A DNA stretch of 64,000 nucleotides from JAFAMB01 sp963775805 (GTDB taxonomy: Bacteria; Verrucomicrobiota; Verrucomicrobiia; Chthoniobacterales; JAFAMB01). This document shows positions 17,267-26,528 of this stretch, one piece after another (positions within the stretch are counted from its first letter, which is position 1; each line of letters opens with the position of its first letter). A program made the translations under genes and the position numbers. Location of the stretch: assembly GCA_963775805.1 (NCBI GenBank), contig CAVZKG010000002.1, positions 372,001 to 436,000 on the forward strand, given 5' to 3'. The notes beneath the pieces are model-generated. The model was given only the letters and a program-made list of their open reading frames with translations. It was not told the origin of the DNA and did no database searches.

Positions 17267-17537
17267 AAATGATTCACACGGTTGAGATTTGCTCCGAATG
17301 ATCCTTCGACGAATGAACTCCCCCAATCCGGACATTTGGAGAAGTAATCAGTGTCAGTAGTCAGTAATCAGTGAATTCATTTGCCGCCAGCTTTCTCAGA
17401 GATTCTGGTTCGATCTTCAGAGTACGCTCACAACCGCTGGCTCTCACCGATAACGGATAACCATCAACCGTCCTCCGTACCAATTCTGACAACCGACAAC
17501 CGACACTGATAAGTTCCTCTGACACTGACAACTCCTC
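17267..17537. repeat. Short intergenic region with heptamer tracts
   Basis: Heptamer tracts lie at 17340-17375 and 17485-17535. The second ends four bases before the ATG of the ABC-F gene (CACTGACAACTCCTC-ATG). No Shine-Dalgarno sequence is visible between it and the start codon. Confidence 0.6.
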
Positions 17538-19460
17538 ATGCCACCTTCCGTCATGCCCGACGTCTCATCTAATTCAATCGTCAGCGCCAGCGAACTCGTT
17601 GTGCGTTATGGCGTTCAGACCGTGCTCGATCGAGCCACGGTCACGATTCACGAAGGTGAAAGGGTCGGACTAGTTGGGCGCAATGGTTCCGGTAAATCCA
17701 CCTTTCTCCAGATCGTAGCCGGAGTTCTACAACCGGATGCCGGCGAATGCGTTTGGCGGCGGGATCTAGCCATTGGGTACATGCCGCAGGCGATGACACT
17801 TGATGAGAGCGCCACCGTCTTTACCAACATACGGGTGGGCGCCCAGCGTATTTTCGACCTCATCACTGAATTCGAATCTCTTCGGGCTGACAGCCCTCGA
17901 AGCGGCATCTTGCTCGATCAGATCAATCATTTTGACGGCTGGCAAATTGAGCATCGAATCAAGAGCCTGATCAGCAATCTGCACGCTCCGGACCCCGCAA
18001 GAATCGTCAGCGAACTGTCGGGAGGAGAGAAACGGCGGGTCGCACTCTGCCAGGCTCTGGTAGCCCGTCCGGATCTTTTAATTCTGGACGAGCCGACGAA
18101 CCACCTGGATACGGAATCGATCGAGTGGCTTGAAGATTTTCTGGCGCGTTATTCGGGCAGTTGCCTCTTCGTGACCCACGACCGTTACTTTCTGGATCGC
18201 GTAGCAACCTCCATCATCGAGTTGTCGCGCGGGAAGTTTTACCGGCAACAGGGCAATTACACCGATTTTCTAGTGGCCAAGGCATCACGGCAGGCTGTGG
18301 AAGAAATGCAGGAAAAGAAGCGTCGCAAATTCCTGAAACGGGAATTGGAATGGGTACGTCGAAGCCCGAGCGCGCGGCGCACCAAGTCGATTAATCGGGT
18401 TGAGCAATACTTCGAACTCGCCGCGCAGGAAGAGGGAGAACCGGAGATCGAAATCGAATTGATTATTCCACCCGCACCCAAACTTGGGAACCGGGTGATC
18501 GAGCTGCGCAATGTCGGCATCCAGTTCGGCGGGCGTCAGCTATTCAGCAATCTAAGCCTGGATATCGCGCCTGGAGAACGGCTGGGTGTGGTGGGACGCA
18601 ACGGGATCGGGAAAACCACTCTGTTGAAACTCATGCTCGGACAATTGCAACCCGGGACCGGAGAAATCGAGATTGGCGCCCAGGCAGAGATCAACTACGT
18701 CGATCAAAATCGAACGCTTCTGGACGATCAGAAAACTGTCTGGGAAGAAGTTGGTGAAGGGAGCGAGACTGTTCGGCTTGGCGAGGAGAGCATCAGTTTA
18801 CGCGCTTATTTGCGACGCTTGCTGTTCACCGAAGATCGCATCAACTCGAAGATTGGACTTCTCAGTGGCGGAGAACGCAGCCGGGTTCTTCTAGCTAAGA
18901 TCCTCAAGCATGGAGGCAACGTTCTCATGCTCGACGAGCCGACAAACGATCTGGATCTTGGGACACTTCGACTCCTGGAGGAAGCACTCGTTGAATTCAA
19001 AGGCACCGTCATCGTGGTGAGCCACGACCGTTATTTCCTGAATCGGGTCTGCACATCGATCCTTGCTTTCGAAGGAGAAGGGGTTGTGCGCTATTCGCCT
19101 GGGAACTACGATTATTATCTGGAAAAACACACCGAACGGATCGTTGCAGAAGTGTCGCCGCCCGCCGTCTCGCAAATCTCCGGCTCGGAACGTCCGGCTA
19201 GCGCTCAACGCACTCGCAAGCTCAAATGGAGTGAGCGGCAAGAGCTGGATACGATTGAAGCCAGGATCCTTGCAGCCGAATCGGAAGTTGCCCGCCTCGA
19301 AGCCCGATTTGCTCAACCGGCATTGTACAACACCCCTGGCCAGGAATGGCAGACAGTGGAGACCCAACTCCGGACTGCTCGCGAAAAAGTCGCGGGCCTT
19401 TACATCCGTTGGGAAGAACTGGAACGCCTCCAAGCCGATCCCAGCCGCGGCGAGCAGTAA
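17538..19460 (+). CDS. uup: ABC-F family ATPase, Uup type
   Basis: Soluble tandem ATPase of 640 residues that acts on ribosomes or nucleic acids rather than in transport (family knowledge). The first cassette has GLVGRNGSGKST, LSGGEKRRVAL and LLILDEPTNHLD; the second has GVVGRNGIGKTT, LLSGGERSRVLL and LMLDEPTNDLDLGTLRLLEE, the Uup-like version of Walker B. The C-terminus (about 560-635) is the charged coiled-coil extension typical of Uup. It is monocistronic, with a heptamer tract directly before the start codon. Confidence 0.9.
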   Translation: MPPSVMPDVSSNSIVSASELVVRYGVQTVLDRATVTIHEGERVGLVGRNGSGKSTFLQIVAGVLQPDAGECVWRRDLAIGYMPQAMTLDESATVFTNIRVGAQRIFDLITEFESLRADSPRSGILLDQINHFDGWQIEHRIKSLISNLHAPDPARIVSELSGGEKRRVALCQALVARPDLLILDEPTNHLDTESIEWLEDFLARYSGSCLFVTHDRYFLDRVATSIIELSRGKFYRQQGNYTDFLVAKASRQAVEEMQEKKRRKFLKRELEWVRRSPSARRTKSINRVEQYFELAAQEEGEPEIEIELIIPPAPKLGNRVIELRNVGIQFGGRQLFSNLSLDIAPGERLGVVGRNGIGKTTLLKLMLGQLQPGTGEIEIGAQAEINYVDQNRTLLDDQKTVWEEVGEGSETVRLGEESISLRAYLRRLLFTEDRINSKIGLLSGGERSRVLLAKILKHGGNVLMLDEPTNDLDLGTLRLLEEALVEFKGTVIVVSHDRYFLNRVCTSILAFEGEGVVRYSPGNYDYYLEKHTERIVAEVSPPAVSQISGSERPASAQRTRKLKWSERQELDTIEARILAAESEVARLEARFAQPALYNTPGQEWQTVETQLRTAREKVAGLYIRWEELERLQADPSRGEQ

Positions 19461-20305
19461 ATGGGAAGGGGACCAAAGCGCGCAAATCTCGTGGCGTTTT
19501 GGCCGGTGAGATTCTTAAGCTGATAAATGGTTAACATGTTAGGTAATTGTGAACGCCAAATCCAGTTTGGTGGCCAATTTCTACGGATCTACCCCATAGA
19601 CAAATTTAGGGGTAATGGATTATTTGCAGTACGCTTTGCCGCTAGCTCCTAAGCGCCGAAGGCGTGACCGGATTTTAGCCTGGGGCGACGCGAAGCGGAG
19701 CCCCAGGAATAGATCATCCTCCACGGCAAGCTCTGAAAGAGCGGCCAGAATTCCCGCCGCGAATGGATCCCTATGCCGATTTTCCACTGCGCTTGATTAA
19801 GCTCTTTCGGATAAACCCTGGGGCCTCGCCTCGCGTCACTCCAAGTTGACATCTTTTCGGGCCTTCGACGCCTAGTTGGGAAAAGGGCAGGCGCAAGAGC
19901 GAATTGGCGCTTCGGCGTGTTTGCGCCGTGGCTTCTGACCGTCACCGGCAACCGTTGGTCTGGATTTTACAATCGTATAAAACGCGCAATCCGCCCATGC
20001 CGTTTGACACGGGATATCAGCGCCGGCCACGCCGGGTCCCGGTGCAAAAACGGCTTCCACCCCTTTCTTTGCCGACTGGACGTCCTGAAATAAGCTAAAA
20101 TAGTTCATGTTTCACGTCGATCGGATGGAGCACAACAACACCGCATCCGATTGAATCCTTTGCGCACGATAGATCGGGGCAATGACACCCCTATGTCAGG
20201 AGAGTTGAGTGCGCGTAAAATTCCGAAATTTCGACAGTCTTTTCTTCTGAGGTCACTAGAGCGTGGCCATCTCCGAATCCCGTATTTTCGAAATCCTCTT
20301 CCCGC
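19461..20305. repeat. 845-base intergenic region with a palindromic module
   Basis: No gene is supported. Bases 19640-19880 carry a composite of the CCTGGGG-type family: AAGCGCCGAAGGCG, GCCTGGGGCGACGCGAAGCG with CCCCAGG, and a reverse module ending GCCTTCGACGCC. Bases 20100-20305 show no repeat or gene. Short frames on both strands have no recognisable content. Confidence 0.65.
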
Positions 20306-21097
20306 TCAGCGCGCAATCGAAACCTGAACCGCCACGCGAACCGACACGTCTTGTTCACCCGCCTCGATTGCGACTGGTGGAGGGCCTGACGCCGCCGACA
20401 TCATTTTAGCCGCCGCATACGGCATTGGCCTCACACCTTCCTCTGATCCGACATCGATGCTCTCAATTCCAGTCACATGTTCGCTCACCGATTTTGCAAT
20501 CGCGTCGGCGCGGTCCAAAGCGCCCTTGGTTGCTTCGATGGCCAGGTCTCGTCGCGCGGCATCGATCTCGCTTTCAAGAGGAGAGAAATTGGTCTGGCTG
20601 ACAGTATTAGCCCCATGTTCAAGAGCACCGCTCAACAACGTACCCAACTTATCCGGGGTCGTTCGGAAAGACACAAAAGTCTGGCCGATAAAGCCAACCA
20701 CTCGGTCCGGTGCGTCGCGAACTGGCTCTGTCTGCGGCGCGAAAGTAACTCCCTCTGTCCGGAGCCGTTCAACGTTTTGTTGACGAAGGAAGTCCAGCAG
20801 CGTTTGCGAACGTTGAGCCAGCCCGCTGGAAACGATGTCCACAGTCCTGCCATCAAGCTGAACCGCGAGCGTTACATCTGCAATAGTGTTTGGCAGCCGT
20901 TTATGTGCCGTCGCATCCAGACTGAGTTTGCCCTCAGAAACCTTTTGCTGCGCTGGCGTCTCAGATGTCGGAGAAGGCGCATCGGCAAGAGCGAAATTGG
21001 GAATCATTAGGAAGAATGGAATCGAAACAAGAAAGCTCCTCCATCGGTAACGCCGAGCGTTCGGCATCACTGGAGACCATCGATTTTCAGGATTCAT
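20306..21097 (-). CDS. SIMPL domain protein
   Basis: Exported protein of up to 263 residues with the SIMPL (DUF541) fold. After a hydrophobic signal segment (FLVSIPFFLMIPNFALA), the mature part shows the family pattern VSEGKLSLDATAHKRLPNTIADV and ends with a beta-rich SVRVAVQVSI strand. Family members are periplasmic or membrane-attached and have no single agreed role. A start at MPNARRYRW (ten codons later) would give a more typical signal peptide. Confidence 0.85.
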   Translation of the reverse strand: MNPENRWSPVMPNARRYRWRSFLVSIPFFLMIPNFALADAPSPTSETPAQQKVSEGKLSLDATAHKRLPNTIADVTLAVQLDGRTVDIVSSGLAQRSQTLLDFLRQQNVERLRTEGVTFAPQTEPVRDAPDRVVGFIGQTFVSFRTTPDKLGTLLSGALEHGANTVSQTNFSPLESEIDAARRDLAIEATKGALDRADAIAKSVSEHVTGIESIDVGSEEGVRPMPYAAAKMMSAASGPPPVAIEAGEQDVSVRVAVQVSIAR

Positions 21098-21162
21098 ATT
21101 GGATCAGACGAGTGGAACCGTTGTTTTGTCAGACGAAATCCCTCTTCGCAAATGGCGTGAAG

Positions 21163-21651
21163 CTATTTCGAATCGGGCGCGCACGGCTTGCCGTTGATGA
21201 TATCCCAGAGCCGATTCAGAAATGGTTCTTCGGCAGGCAAAATCTTTTGTCGCGCCATTGCCACCGTGTAAAAGGCGGCCCGGTCCACCTCTGGAAACTT
21301 TACTCGCCGCCCTGATTTCGGCGGCCACTCCAATTCGAAGCTGTTACTGCGAATTGATCCGGGGTCGCAGTCTCCACGGAACGCCCAGGCATGAACTCGC
21401 TTTCCTGACCGCTGCTTGATCTTGCCCAGGGAGATAAAGGGTTCTTCAGGGATTAGACCGGTCTCTTCTGTAAATTCCCGGATGGCTGCCGGCAGGACAT
21501 CCTCGCCTGGTTCGATGTTTCCTTTGGGGAGGGTCCACACACCGTCCTCTTTGTTTTTCCAATACGGACCTCCGGGATGGACCAGCAGGACTTCAAGTGG
21601 ATCCTCGTTTTCCACCATACGAAACAGAAGAAGCCCAGCGCTCACCTGCAT
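21163..21651 (-). CDS. NUDIX hydrolase
   Basis: Pyrophosphohydrolase of 162 residues. The NUDIX box is complete: G, five residues, E, seven residues, REFTEETGL, with WTLPKGNIEPGEDVL immediately before it. The N-terminus SAGLLLFR is the typical first strand and a WAFRGDCD segment follows. Substrates of this branch are nucleoside-diphosphate derivatives or similar compounds and cannot be specified. It precedes the SIMPL gene on the same strand with a 65-base gap, possibly in the same operon. Confidence 0.9.
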   Translation of the reverse strand: MQVSAGLLLFRMVENEDPLEVLLVHPGGPYWKNKEDGVWTLPKGNIEPGEDVLPAAIREFTEETGLIPEEPFISLGKIKQRSGKRVHAWAFRGDCDPGSIRSNSFELEWPPKSGRRVKFPEVDRAAFYTVAMARQKILPAEEPFLNRLWDIINGKPCAPDSK

Positions 21652-21695
21652 TGCGCCATTCTATCACGGCGCCAGAAAGGTCCTAGCCTGAACAT

Positions 21696-21727
21696 CTCAC
21701 AACCCCGAGGCCTTTCGGGGTTGTGAG
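21696..21727. terminator. Hairpin with 13-bp perfect stem
   Basis: CTCACAACCCCGA at 21696-21708 pairs perfectly with 21715-21727 around a six-base loop, followed by TTTGAC. It lies between two divergently oriented genes (NUDIX on minus, VOC on plus), so it ends neither obviously. It could be a regulatory hairpin in the VOC leader or a mobile hairpin related to those at 3720 and 23610. Confidence 0.6.
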
Positions 21728-21781
21728 TTTGACTCGCAGCGTTCCAGTTGCGGTTCAGTCACTTTTCCATGATCCTGCACC

Positions 21782-22129
21782 GTGCGTGTCGAGAAACTCA
21801 AATACATCATCTGGGCGAAAGATCTCTCAGGCGCCGTCGCCTTTTACCGCCAGGTGTTCGGTGCGGAGGTCGCTCACGAATCGGAAGTCATGGCCGAGCT
21901 GGTCATTGCCGGAGGCCTCCTCGGAATCCATGGCGGCGGCAAAGGTGAACGCACCTGGACCGGTCTCAATTTCCAGGTCGACGACCTCTTCGCAGCCTGC
22001 GAGGCGCTGACTGCCGCCGGTGGCGGAGTTTTGCGACCACCAGTCGACACCCCGGAAGAACCCGCTCATTTGGCGATGTGCGTCGACCGCGATGGAAACG
22101 AGATCATGATCACCCGCCGTCGTTCCTAG
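21782..22129 (+). CDS. VOC superfamily (glyoxalase/bleomycin-resistance-like) protein
   Basis: Metal-dependent enzyme or binding protein of 115 residues with paired beta-alpha-beta-beta-beta units: YIIWAKDLSGAVAFYRQVFG in the first half and LNFQVDDLFAACEALTAAGG in the second. It ends in the typical VDRDGNEIMI strand. The start is a GTG at 21782; no clear ribosome binding site is seen. The reaction cannot be assigned within this diverse superfamily. Confidence 0.85.
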   Translation: MRVEKLKYIIWAKDLSGAVAFYRQVFGAEVAHESEVMAELVIAGGLLGIHGGGKGERTWTGLNFQVDDLFAACEALTAAGGGVLRPPVDTPEEPAHLAMCVDRDGNEIMITRRRS

Positions 22130-22185
22130 CCTGCATTTCTCAGGTGCCCCTCAGGCTAAGCAGCCTCAGAATATCCCGCTACCAC

Positions 22186-22490
22186 CCCAGGCCCATAAGC
22201 CCCATCCGGCCCATAAGCCCCATCCGGCCCATAAGCCCCATCCGGCCCATAAGCCCCATCCGGCCCATAAGCCCCATCCAGCCCATAAGCCCCATCCAGC
22301 CCATAAGCCCCATCCAGCCCCTAAGCCCCATCCAGCCCCTAAGCCCCATCCAGCCCCTAAGCCCCATCCAGCCCCTAAGCCCCATCCAGCCCATAAGCCC
22401 CATCCAGCCCATAAGCCCCATCCAGCCCATAAGCCCCATCCAGCCCATAAGCCCCATCCAGCCCATAAGCCCCATCCAGCCCATGGCGCA
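22186..22490. repeat. Sixteen 18-bp tandem repeats (GCCCATAAGCCCCATCCR)
   Basis: Sixteen full units plus a partial one, in three ordered variants: five with GGCCCATAAG, two with AGCCCATAAG, four with AGCCCCTAAG, then five again with AGCCCATAAG. Each 18-mer is two 9-mers (CCCATAAGC and CCCATCCRG), linking it to the 9-bp-period tracts near 24.9, 30.6, 52.9 and 54.6 kb. The frame is open through the array and into the aldo/keto reductase, but the family start of that enzyme lies downstream. The array sits about 100 bases upstream of that start. Confidence 0.93.
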
Positions 22491-22587
22491 TTTTGCGAAT
22501 AGAATGGCACGATCCGCGAATGACGCTCCCCACCTCTTTGATGTCTATTACCCCAACGCAAAATCACCAAACTCACCCTATTTCACC

Positions 22588-23595
22588 ATGGTACACAAAT
22601 CTATTCCTCTACGCAGGCTGGGGCATTCCGATATCTCTGTTTCTCCTCTTGGATTGGGATGCATGGGCATGACCTGGGCCTACGGCCCATCCGATGAAGC
22701 AGAAGCCCTTCGGGTGCTTCACCGTTATGTAGAACTCGGAGGCAACTTTTTGGATACAGCCGAGATCTACGGGCCTCACACCAACGAGCAATTAGTCGGA
22801 AGTTTTCTCCGCGAGATCCCGCGCGAAAGCGTGGTCGTCGCGACCAAGTTCGGGTTCAACATCGAAGAAGCAAGCAATGCTCGTCGACCGGATAGCTCAC
22901 CAGCCAACGTCCGGCGTGCGTGCGACGGTAGCCTCAAACGCCTCGGTATCGATGTGATCGACCTCTATTATCAGCATCGTGTCGACCCTCAAGTTCCAAT
23001 CGAAGAAACGGTTGGCGCAATGGCCGAACTGGTTTCGGCCGGTAAAGTACGCGCGCTGGGGCTGTCCGAAGCCGGTCCGGAGACGTTGCGGCGAGCGGCG
23101 AAAGTGCATCCGATTGCCGCACTCCAAAGTGAGTATTCGCTCTGGACCCGTGATGTTGAGACAAACGGTATCCTTGCGACCTGTCGCGAACTCGGGATTG
23201 CCTTTGTTCCTTACAGCCCGCTTGGACGCGGTTTTTTGACCGGCGCAATCCAGAAAGTTTCGGATCTTGACGCGACCGATTGGCGGCGGACAAACCCACG
23301 TTTTGCCGAAGAGGCTTTGCAGGCCAATTTAGGTCTGGCAGAAATCGTCAAAGATCTCGCAGCCAAGAAAGGCTGCACACCGGCTCAGTTTACGCTTGCC
23401 TGGGTCCTGGCTCAGCGGGATGACATGATTCCGATCCCGGGCACGAAGCGGCTCCGATATCTGGAGGACAACATGGGCGCACTGTCCGTCAAGCTCACCG
23501 AAGAGGATCTCAAAGAGACCGATTCCCGTTTTCAGGAAATACCGGTCGCAGGGGAGCGTTATACACCGGAGATGATGTCGTTGCTGCAGCAATAA
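22588..23595 (+). CDS. Aldo/keto reductase
   Basis: NADPH-dependent carbonyl reductase of 335 residues (TIM barrel). The catalytic tetrad is visible as the Asp and Tyr in FLDTAEIYGP, the Lys in VVVATKFGF and the His in YYQHRVDP. The C-terminal cofactor-binding segment is IPIPGTKRLRYLEDN. The open frame extends upstream through the 18-bp repeats, but family similarity starts at MVHKSIPLRRLGHSD (ATG 22588). The gene converges on an araC-type regulator with a hairpin between them. The substrate is unknown. Confidence 0.93.
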   Translation: MVHKSIPLRRLGHSDISVSPLGLGCMGMTWAYGPSDEAEALRVLHRYVELGGNFLDTAEIYGPHTNEQLVGSFLREIPRESVVVATKFGFNIEEASNARRPDSSPANVRRACDGSLKRLGIDVIDLYYQHRVDPQVPIEETVGAMAELVSAGKVRALGLSEAGPETLRRAAKVHPIAALQSEYSLWTRDVETNGILATCRELGIAFVPYSPLGRGFLTGAIQKVSDLDATDWRRTNPRFAEEALQANLGLAEIVKDLAAKKGCTPAQFTLAWVLAQRDDMIPIPGTKRLRYLEDNMGALSVKLTEEDLKETDSRFQEIPVAGERYTPEMMSLLQQ

Positions 23596-23609
23596 ACTCT
23601 CTCTTCCGG

Positions 23610-23641
23610 GAATCTCACAAGACAAGACGCTTGTGAGATTC
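23610..23641. terminator. Bidirectional hairpin between convergent genes
   Basis: GAATCTCACAAG at 23610-23621 pairs perfectly with CTTGTGAGATTC at 23630-23641 around an eight-base loop. It lies 14 bases after the aldo/keto reductase stop and 17 bases before the end of the convergent regulator, as expected for a shared terminator. Confidence 0.75.
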
Positions 23642-23658
23642 TCGGGCTGAATAACTGC

Positions 23659-24705
23659 TCACGAAGCGGCCGCACTGGAAACAATCTGCGGATCCAGCGT
23701 TTTCCTGTCGCCTCGTCGTTGAACCTGGCGCCATTGCCCAGGAGAGGTGCCTTCCCAATCGTGAAAAGCTCGAAAGAACGAATTCGCGTTCTCGTAACCG
23801 AGCAGGTAAGCGGTCTCGTTCAGTTCCAATGACGATTGCAAAAGATAATGGTGAGCCAGTTCTCGACGCGATTCTTCCAGAACTTGTTGAAATGTTACCC
23901 CTGATTCCGTGAGACGGCGTTGCAGGGTTCTGGCGCTTAGATTCAATTCCCGAGCCACTTCCTGAATCGTCGGCCGTTGCCCGGCAAGGAGGCGTTTCAG
24001 GGTTTGTTTCACCTGATCCGGAACGGTTTGTTGTAAACTTTGACTGGCTAACTCGGCGTCAAGCTGCGGAGCCAACATCGCCAGCAGTTCGCTGTTGTGA
24101 GTTATAAACGGCCGGTCCAAATCATTCTTGCGAAATATCAAAGCGTTCTGTTCCGCTCGAAAATGGACACGGCAGCCAAAGTGCTCTTCGAGATTAGCCC
24201 GATGCGCCGGCGAACGCGTCAGCTCAAGCCGGACAGGCGATAGCGGCACGCCCGTGCCGCGCCGGCCAATTGCCAGGATCCAGGCAAAACAGACATCGAT
24301 CAACGCAGCCGGTTCCGGCTGACTGGCCAGCAGCCATTGGAAACGTACCGCACATTCGGTCCCTTGACTGACCATGTGAATCTCTTCCGGGCAAGTCAGC
24401 TGCTTGTAGCGCGCCAAACGCAGGATCGCGTCCCGAAACGATCGGGTGTAAAGCGCCGCGATTGCAGCGGGGCTATAGCGTTCGAGTCGTTGTTCGCTTC
24501 CGATCTTGAGGCCGATTCCTGGATCACCACTTACTTCCGCAATCGCACGGTACAGGGCGAAGAGTTCCTCGGTCGTCAGGAGAATTTTTTCCTGGTTAAA
24601 CAGCCCAGCCGGCAGGTTCGCCTGTCGCAAGACTGCGGGTAACGAAACATCGAGCTCTTCGAGCCTTCGCGACAAGAGACGTAAGACCCTGAATCGAGAG
24701 ATCAT
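23659..24705 (-). CDS. AraC family transcriptional regulator (arabinose_bd-like N-terminus)
   Basis: DNA-binding regulator of 348 residues. The first 200 residues match the all-helical ligand-sensing region of OruR/ArgR-like AraC proteins (SRRLEELDVSLPAVLRQANL, GDPGIGLKIGSEQ). The C-terminal third is the AraC double helix-turn-helix with VARELNLSARTLQRRL and AYLLGYENANSFFRAFHDW. It is convergent with the aldo/keto reductase; the target is unknown. Confidence 0.92.
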   Translation of the reverse strand: MISRFRVLRLLSRRLEELDVSLPAVLRQANLPAGLFNQEKILLTTEELFALYRAIAEVSGDPGIGLKIGSEQRLERYSPAAIAALYTRSFRDAILRLARYKQLTCPEEIHMVSQGTECAVRFQWLLASQPEPAALIDVCFAWILAIGRRGTGVPLSPVRLELTRSPAHRANLEEHFGCRVHFRAEQNALIFRKNDLDRPFITHNSELLAMLAPQLDAELASQSLQQTVPDQVKQTLKRLLAGQRPTIQEVARELNLSARTLQRRLTESGVTFQQVLEESRRELAHHYLLQSSLELNETAYLLGYENANSFFRAFHDWEGTSPGQWRQVQRRGDRKTLDPQIVSSAAAS

Positions 24706-25055
24706 GAACCAAGCTTAGCTCGAAAGCGGAAAGGTGAAAACGGATTCACCACGGAGACACCTACGGAAGGCAGAAGTAAGAATTAAGAAGGAAGAAGTAG
24801 AGAAATGAGGTTGTCCGCCGTCCCTCCCGACTTCGCCAAGGCTCCGTCGGGTAAGCCGGGACCGTTCCAAGGCAAAGCAGAATGACGATGACAACACAGT
24901 ACTTTTTAGCAGTCCCATACGCCCCATACGGCCCATGGGCCTCATACGCCTCATCATCACCAGGGTTCTCATCCCTTCCAAAAATCGATACGAATTAGGT
25001 ATCTCCCTTCCGCATTTCTGCATTCTTACTTCATACTTCTGCCTTTCTCAGGTGT
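24706..25055. other. Intergenic region with mixed short repeats
   Basis: No gene is supported. It holds a fragment of the GTGGTGAATCC-type repeat in reverse (TTCACCACGGAGACACC, 24748-24765) and a GGCAGAA/GTAAGAA heptamer tract at 24766-24805. A 9-bp-period tract follows at about 24913-24955 (CATACGCCC, CATACGGCC, CATGGGCCT, CATACGCCT). Confidence 0.65.
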
Positions 25056-25110
25056 CTGAACCTGCCCCGATTTGACGGACACGTGAACTCAAAGAAAATG
25101 AGAGAACCCG

Positions 25111-25431
25111 ATGGAAGAAAAAAAGAAGCATATCATCTACAAAGAGGAGTTCAGACGCCAGGCGGTGGAGATGGTGATCCACGGCGGCAAGAGCATTGCG
25201 CAGGTGGCCCGGGAACTTGGGGTCAGTGAGTTCAGTTTAAATCTGTGGAAGAAGAAATATCTGAAGGAGTTCGCACCGGCCCAGGTCGATGGGGAGGAAA
25301 GAACTCCGGAGCAGATGTATGAGGAGATACGGCGGCTGCAGAAGGAAAACCAATACCTTAAGACTCAGCGCGATATCTTAAAAAAAGCGATGAGCATACT
25401 GGGCGAGGAGCCGAATCCCGGTATGCGGTGA
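25111..25431 (+). CDS. IS3-family transposase OrfA
   Basis: 106-residue helix-turn-helix protein (EEFRRQAVEMVIHGGKSIAQ, then VARELGVSEFSLNLWKKKYL) followed by a leucine-zipper-like segment (EEIRRLQKENQYLKTQRDIL). It binds the element's ends and is fused to OrfB by -1 frameshifting at the A-rich run at 25380-25387. The stop overlaps the OrfB start by four bases. Confidence 0.92.
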   Translation: MEEKKKHIIYKEEFRRQAVEMVIHGGKSIAQVARELGVSEFSLNLWKKKYLKEFAPAQVDGEERTPEQMYEEIRRLQKENQYLKTQRDILKKAMSILGEEPNPGMR

Positions 25432-26327
25432 TCAAAGCCTTATCGGTGCAATACGCTATCAAGCCCTGTTGTGAAGCGCTGCGCGTATCGCGCAGCGGGT
25501 TTTACCAATGGCAGAAGGGGGCCCAGTCAAAGCGAGCCCGTGAGGAGGCCGAGTTGGTTAAGGAGATAAAGTCCATTTACGATGCCAATAAGGGTCGATA
25601 CGGCAGTCCGCGGGTGACCCAGACTTTGCGCATAACCGGGAAGCGCTATGGCAAGAATCGGGTGGCGCGCCTGATGCGCAAAGATGGCTTAAGAGCCCGG
25701 CGTAAGCGGGCATTCCGGCCTCGGACCACAGTTAGTGGAAAGCTCTCTGTACCCAATCTGGTAAAGGATTTGGAGCCGACTCATATCGATCAGATTTGGG
25801 TCAGTGATATCACTTACGTGGCAACCCTAGAAGGATGGCTTTACCTGGCAGTGATCCTGGATCTGTTCAGCCGCAAAGTGGTCGGATGGAAGCTGGGAGA
25901 ATCCTTGGAGGCAGAGTTGGTTCAGGAGGCCCTGGACAATGCCCTGTGCAGACGTGATCCACAGAGGGGAATGTATTTTCATTCCGATCGAGGTAGTCAG
26001 TATTCGAGTCAGGCGGTATGTAAACCCTTAAGGGTTATCGGGGCCAATCGGAGCATGAGCGCTAGGGGAAACTGTTACGATAATGCGAAAGCAGAAGCCT
26101 TCTTCAGTACGCTCAAAACGGAATGTTTTCCGGCCAGACAACTCTTTGAATCCAAGGCTCAGGCACGACGTGAAATCTTCGAGTACATCGAAGTTTACTA
26201 CAACAATCAGCGCGTTCATAGCGCGCTCGGTTACCAGACTCCGTCCGGATTTGAGGCGCTTAAGAACAAAACAAAAACCAACTTTTTCGCAGAAAAAGCT
26301 ACAGTGATCCCTTTTCAGAATGCGTAA
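25428..26327 (+). CDS. IS3-family transposase OrfB (DDE integrase core)
   Basis: 299-residue catalytic part. It has an N-terminal HTH_21-like region (YGSPRVTQTLRITGKRYGKN) and an rve domain in which all three acidic residues are visible: Asp in WVSDITYVATLEGWLYLAV, Asp in FHSDRGSQYSS, and Glu in NAKAEAFFSTLKTE. The frame is uninterrupted, so the element may still be active. Confidence 0.93.
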   Translation: MIKALSVQYAIKPCCEALRVSRSGFYQWQKGAQSKRAREEAELVKEIKSIYDANKGRYGSPRVTQTLRITGKRYGKNRVARLMRKDGLRARRKRAFRPRTTVSGKLSVPNLVKDLEPTHIDQIWVSDITYVATLEGWLYLAVILDLFSRKVVGWKLGESLEAELVQEALDNALCRRDPQRGMYFHSDRGSQYSSQAVCKPLRVIGANRSMSARGNCYDNAKAEAFFSTLKTECFPARQLFESKAQARREIFEYIEVYYNNQRVHSALGYQTPSGFEALKNKTKTNFFAEKATVIPFQNA

Positions 26328-26528
26328 CGTAGTTCAAGCGAGCAAATGGAATAAATGGAAGGCAGGCCGTAGGCAGGTGCCGTTTATGCCGGATTGCGAC
26401 CTTGAACTCGAGTGCAGCGTTCTGATCAATCCAACAACCAACAAATAACACGATTCTCGTGTCCGTTTTTTCGGGGGAAGTACAGTCTCCGTGGTGAATC
26501 TTCCGCTTCCCTGCGTAATAGTTAACCC

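Larger units (their letters stand above)
25056..26485 (+). mobile_element. IS3-family insertion sequence with terminal inverted repeats
   Basis: Left end 25056-25086 (CTGAACCTGCCCCGATTTGA..) and right end 26455-26485 are imperfect inverted repeats, matching at about 23 of 31 positions. Between them lie the two overlapping transposase frames in the standard IS3 order. An A7G run at 25380-25387 precedes the frame change and orfB is in the -1 frame, as in programmed frameshifting. No convincing target-site duplication is visible. The 126 bases between the orfB stop and the right end are longer than usual. Confidence 0.85.

Noticed and set aside
22186..22490. CRISPR array
   Set aside because: Units are contiguous 18-mers with no spacers and no cas genes nearby.
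22078..22587. Protein N-terminus made of repeated PISPIR/PISPIQ hexapeptides ahead of the aldo/keto reductase
   Set aside because: The 18-bp DNA repeat keeps all frames open in both directions; reductase similarity begins at the ATG at 22588 and nothing upstream looks coding.
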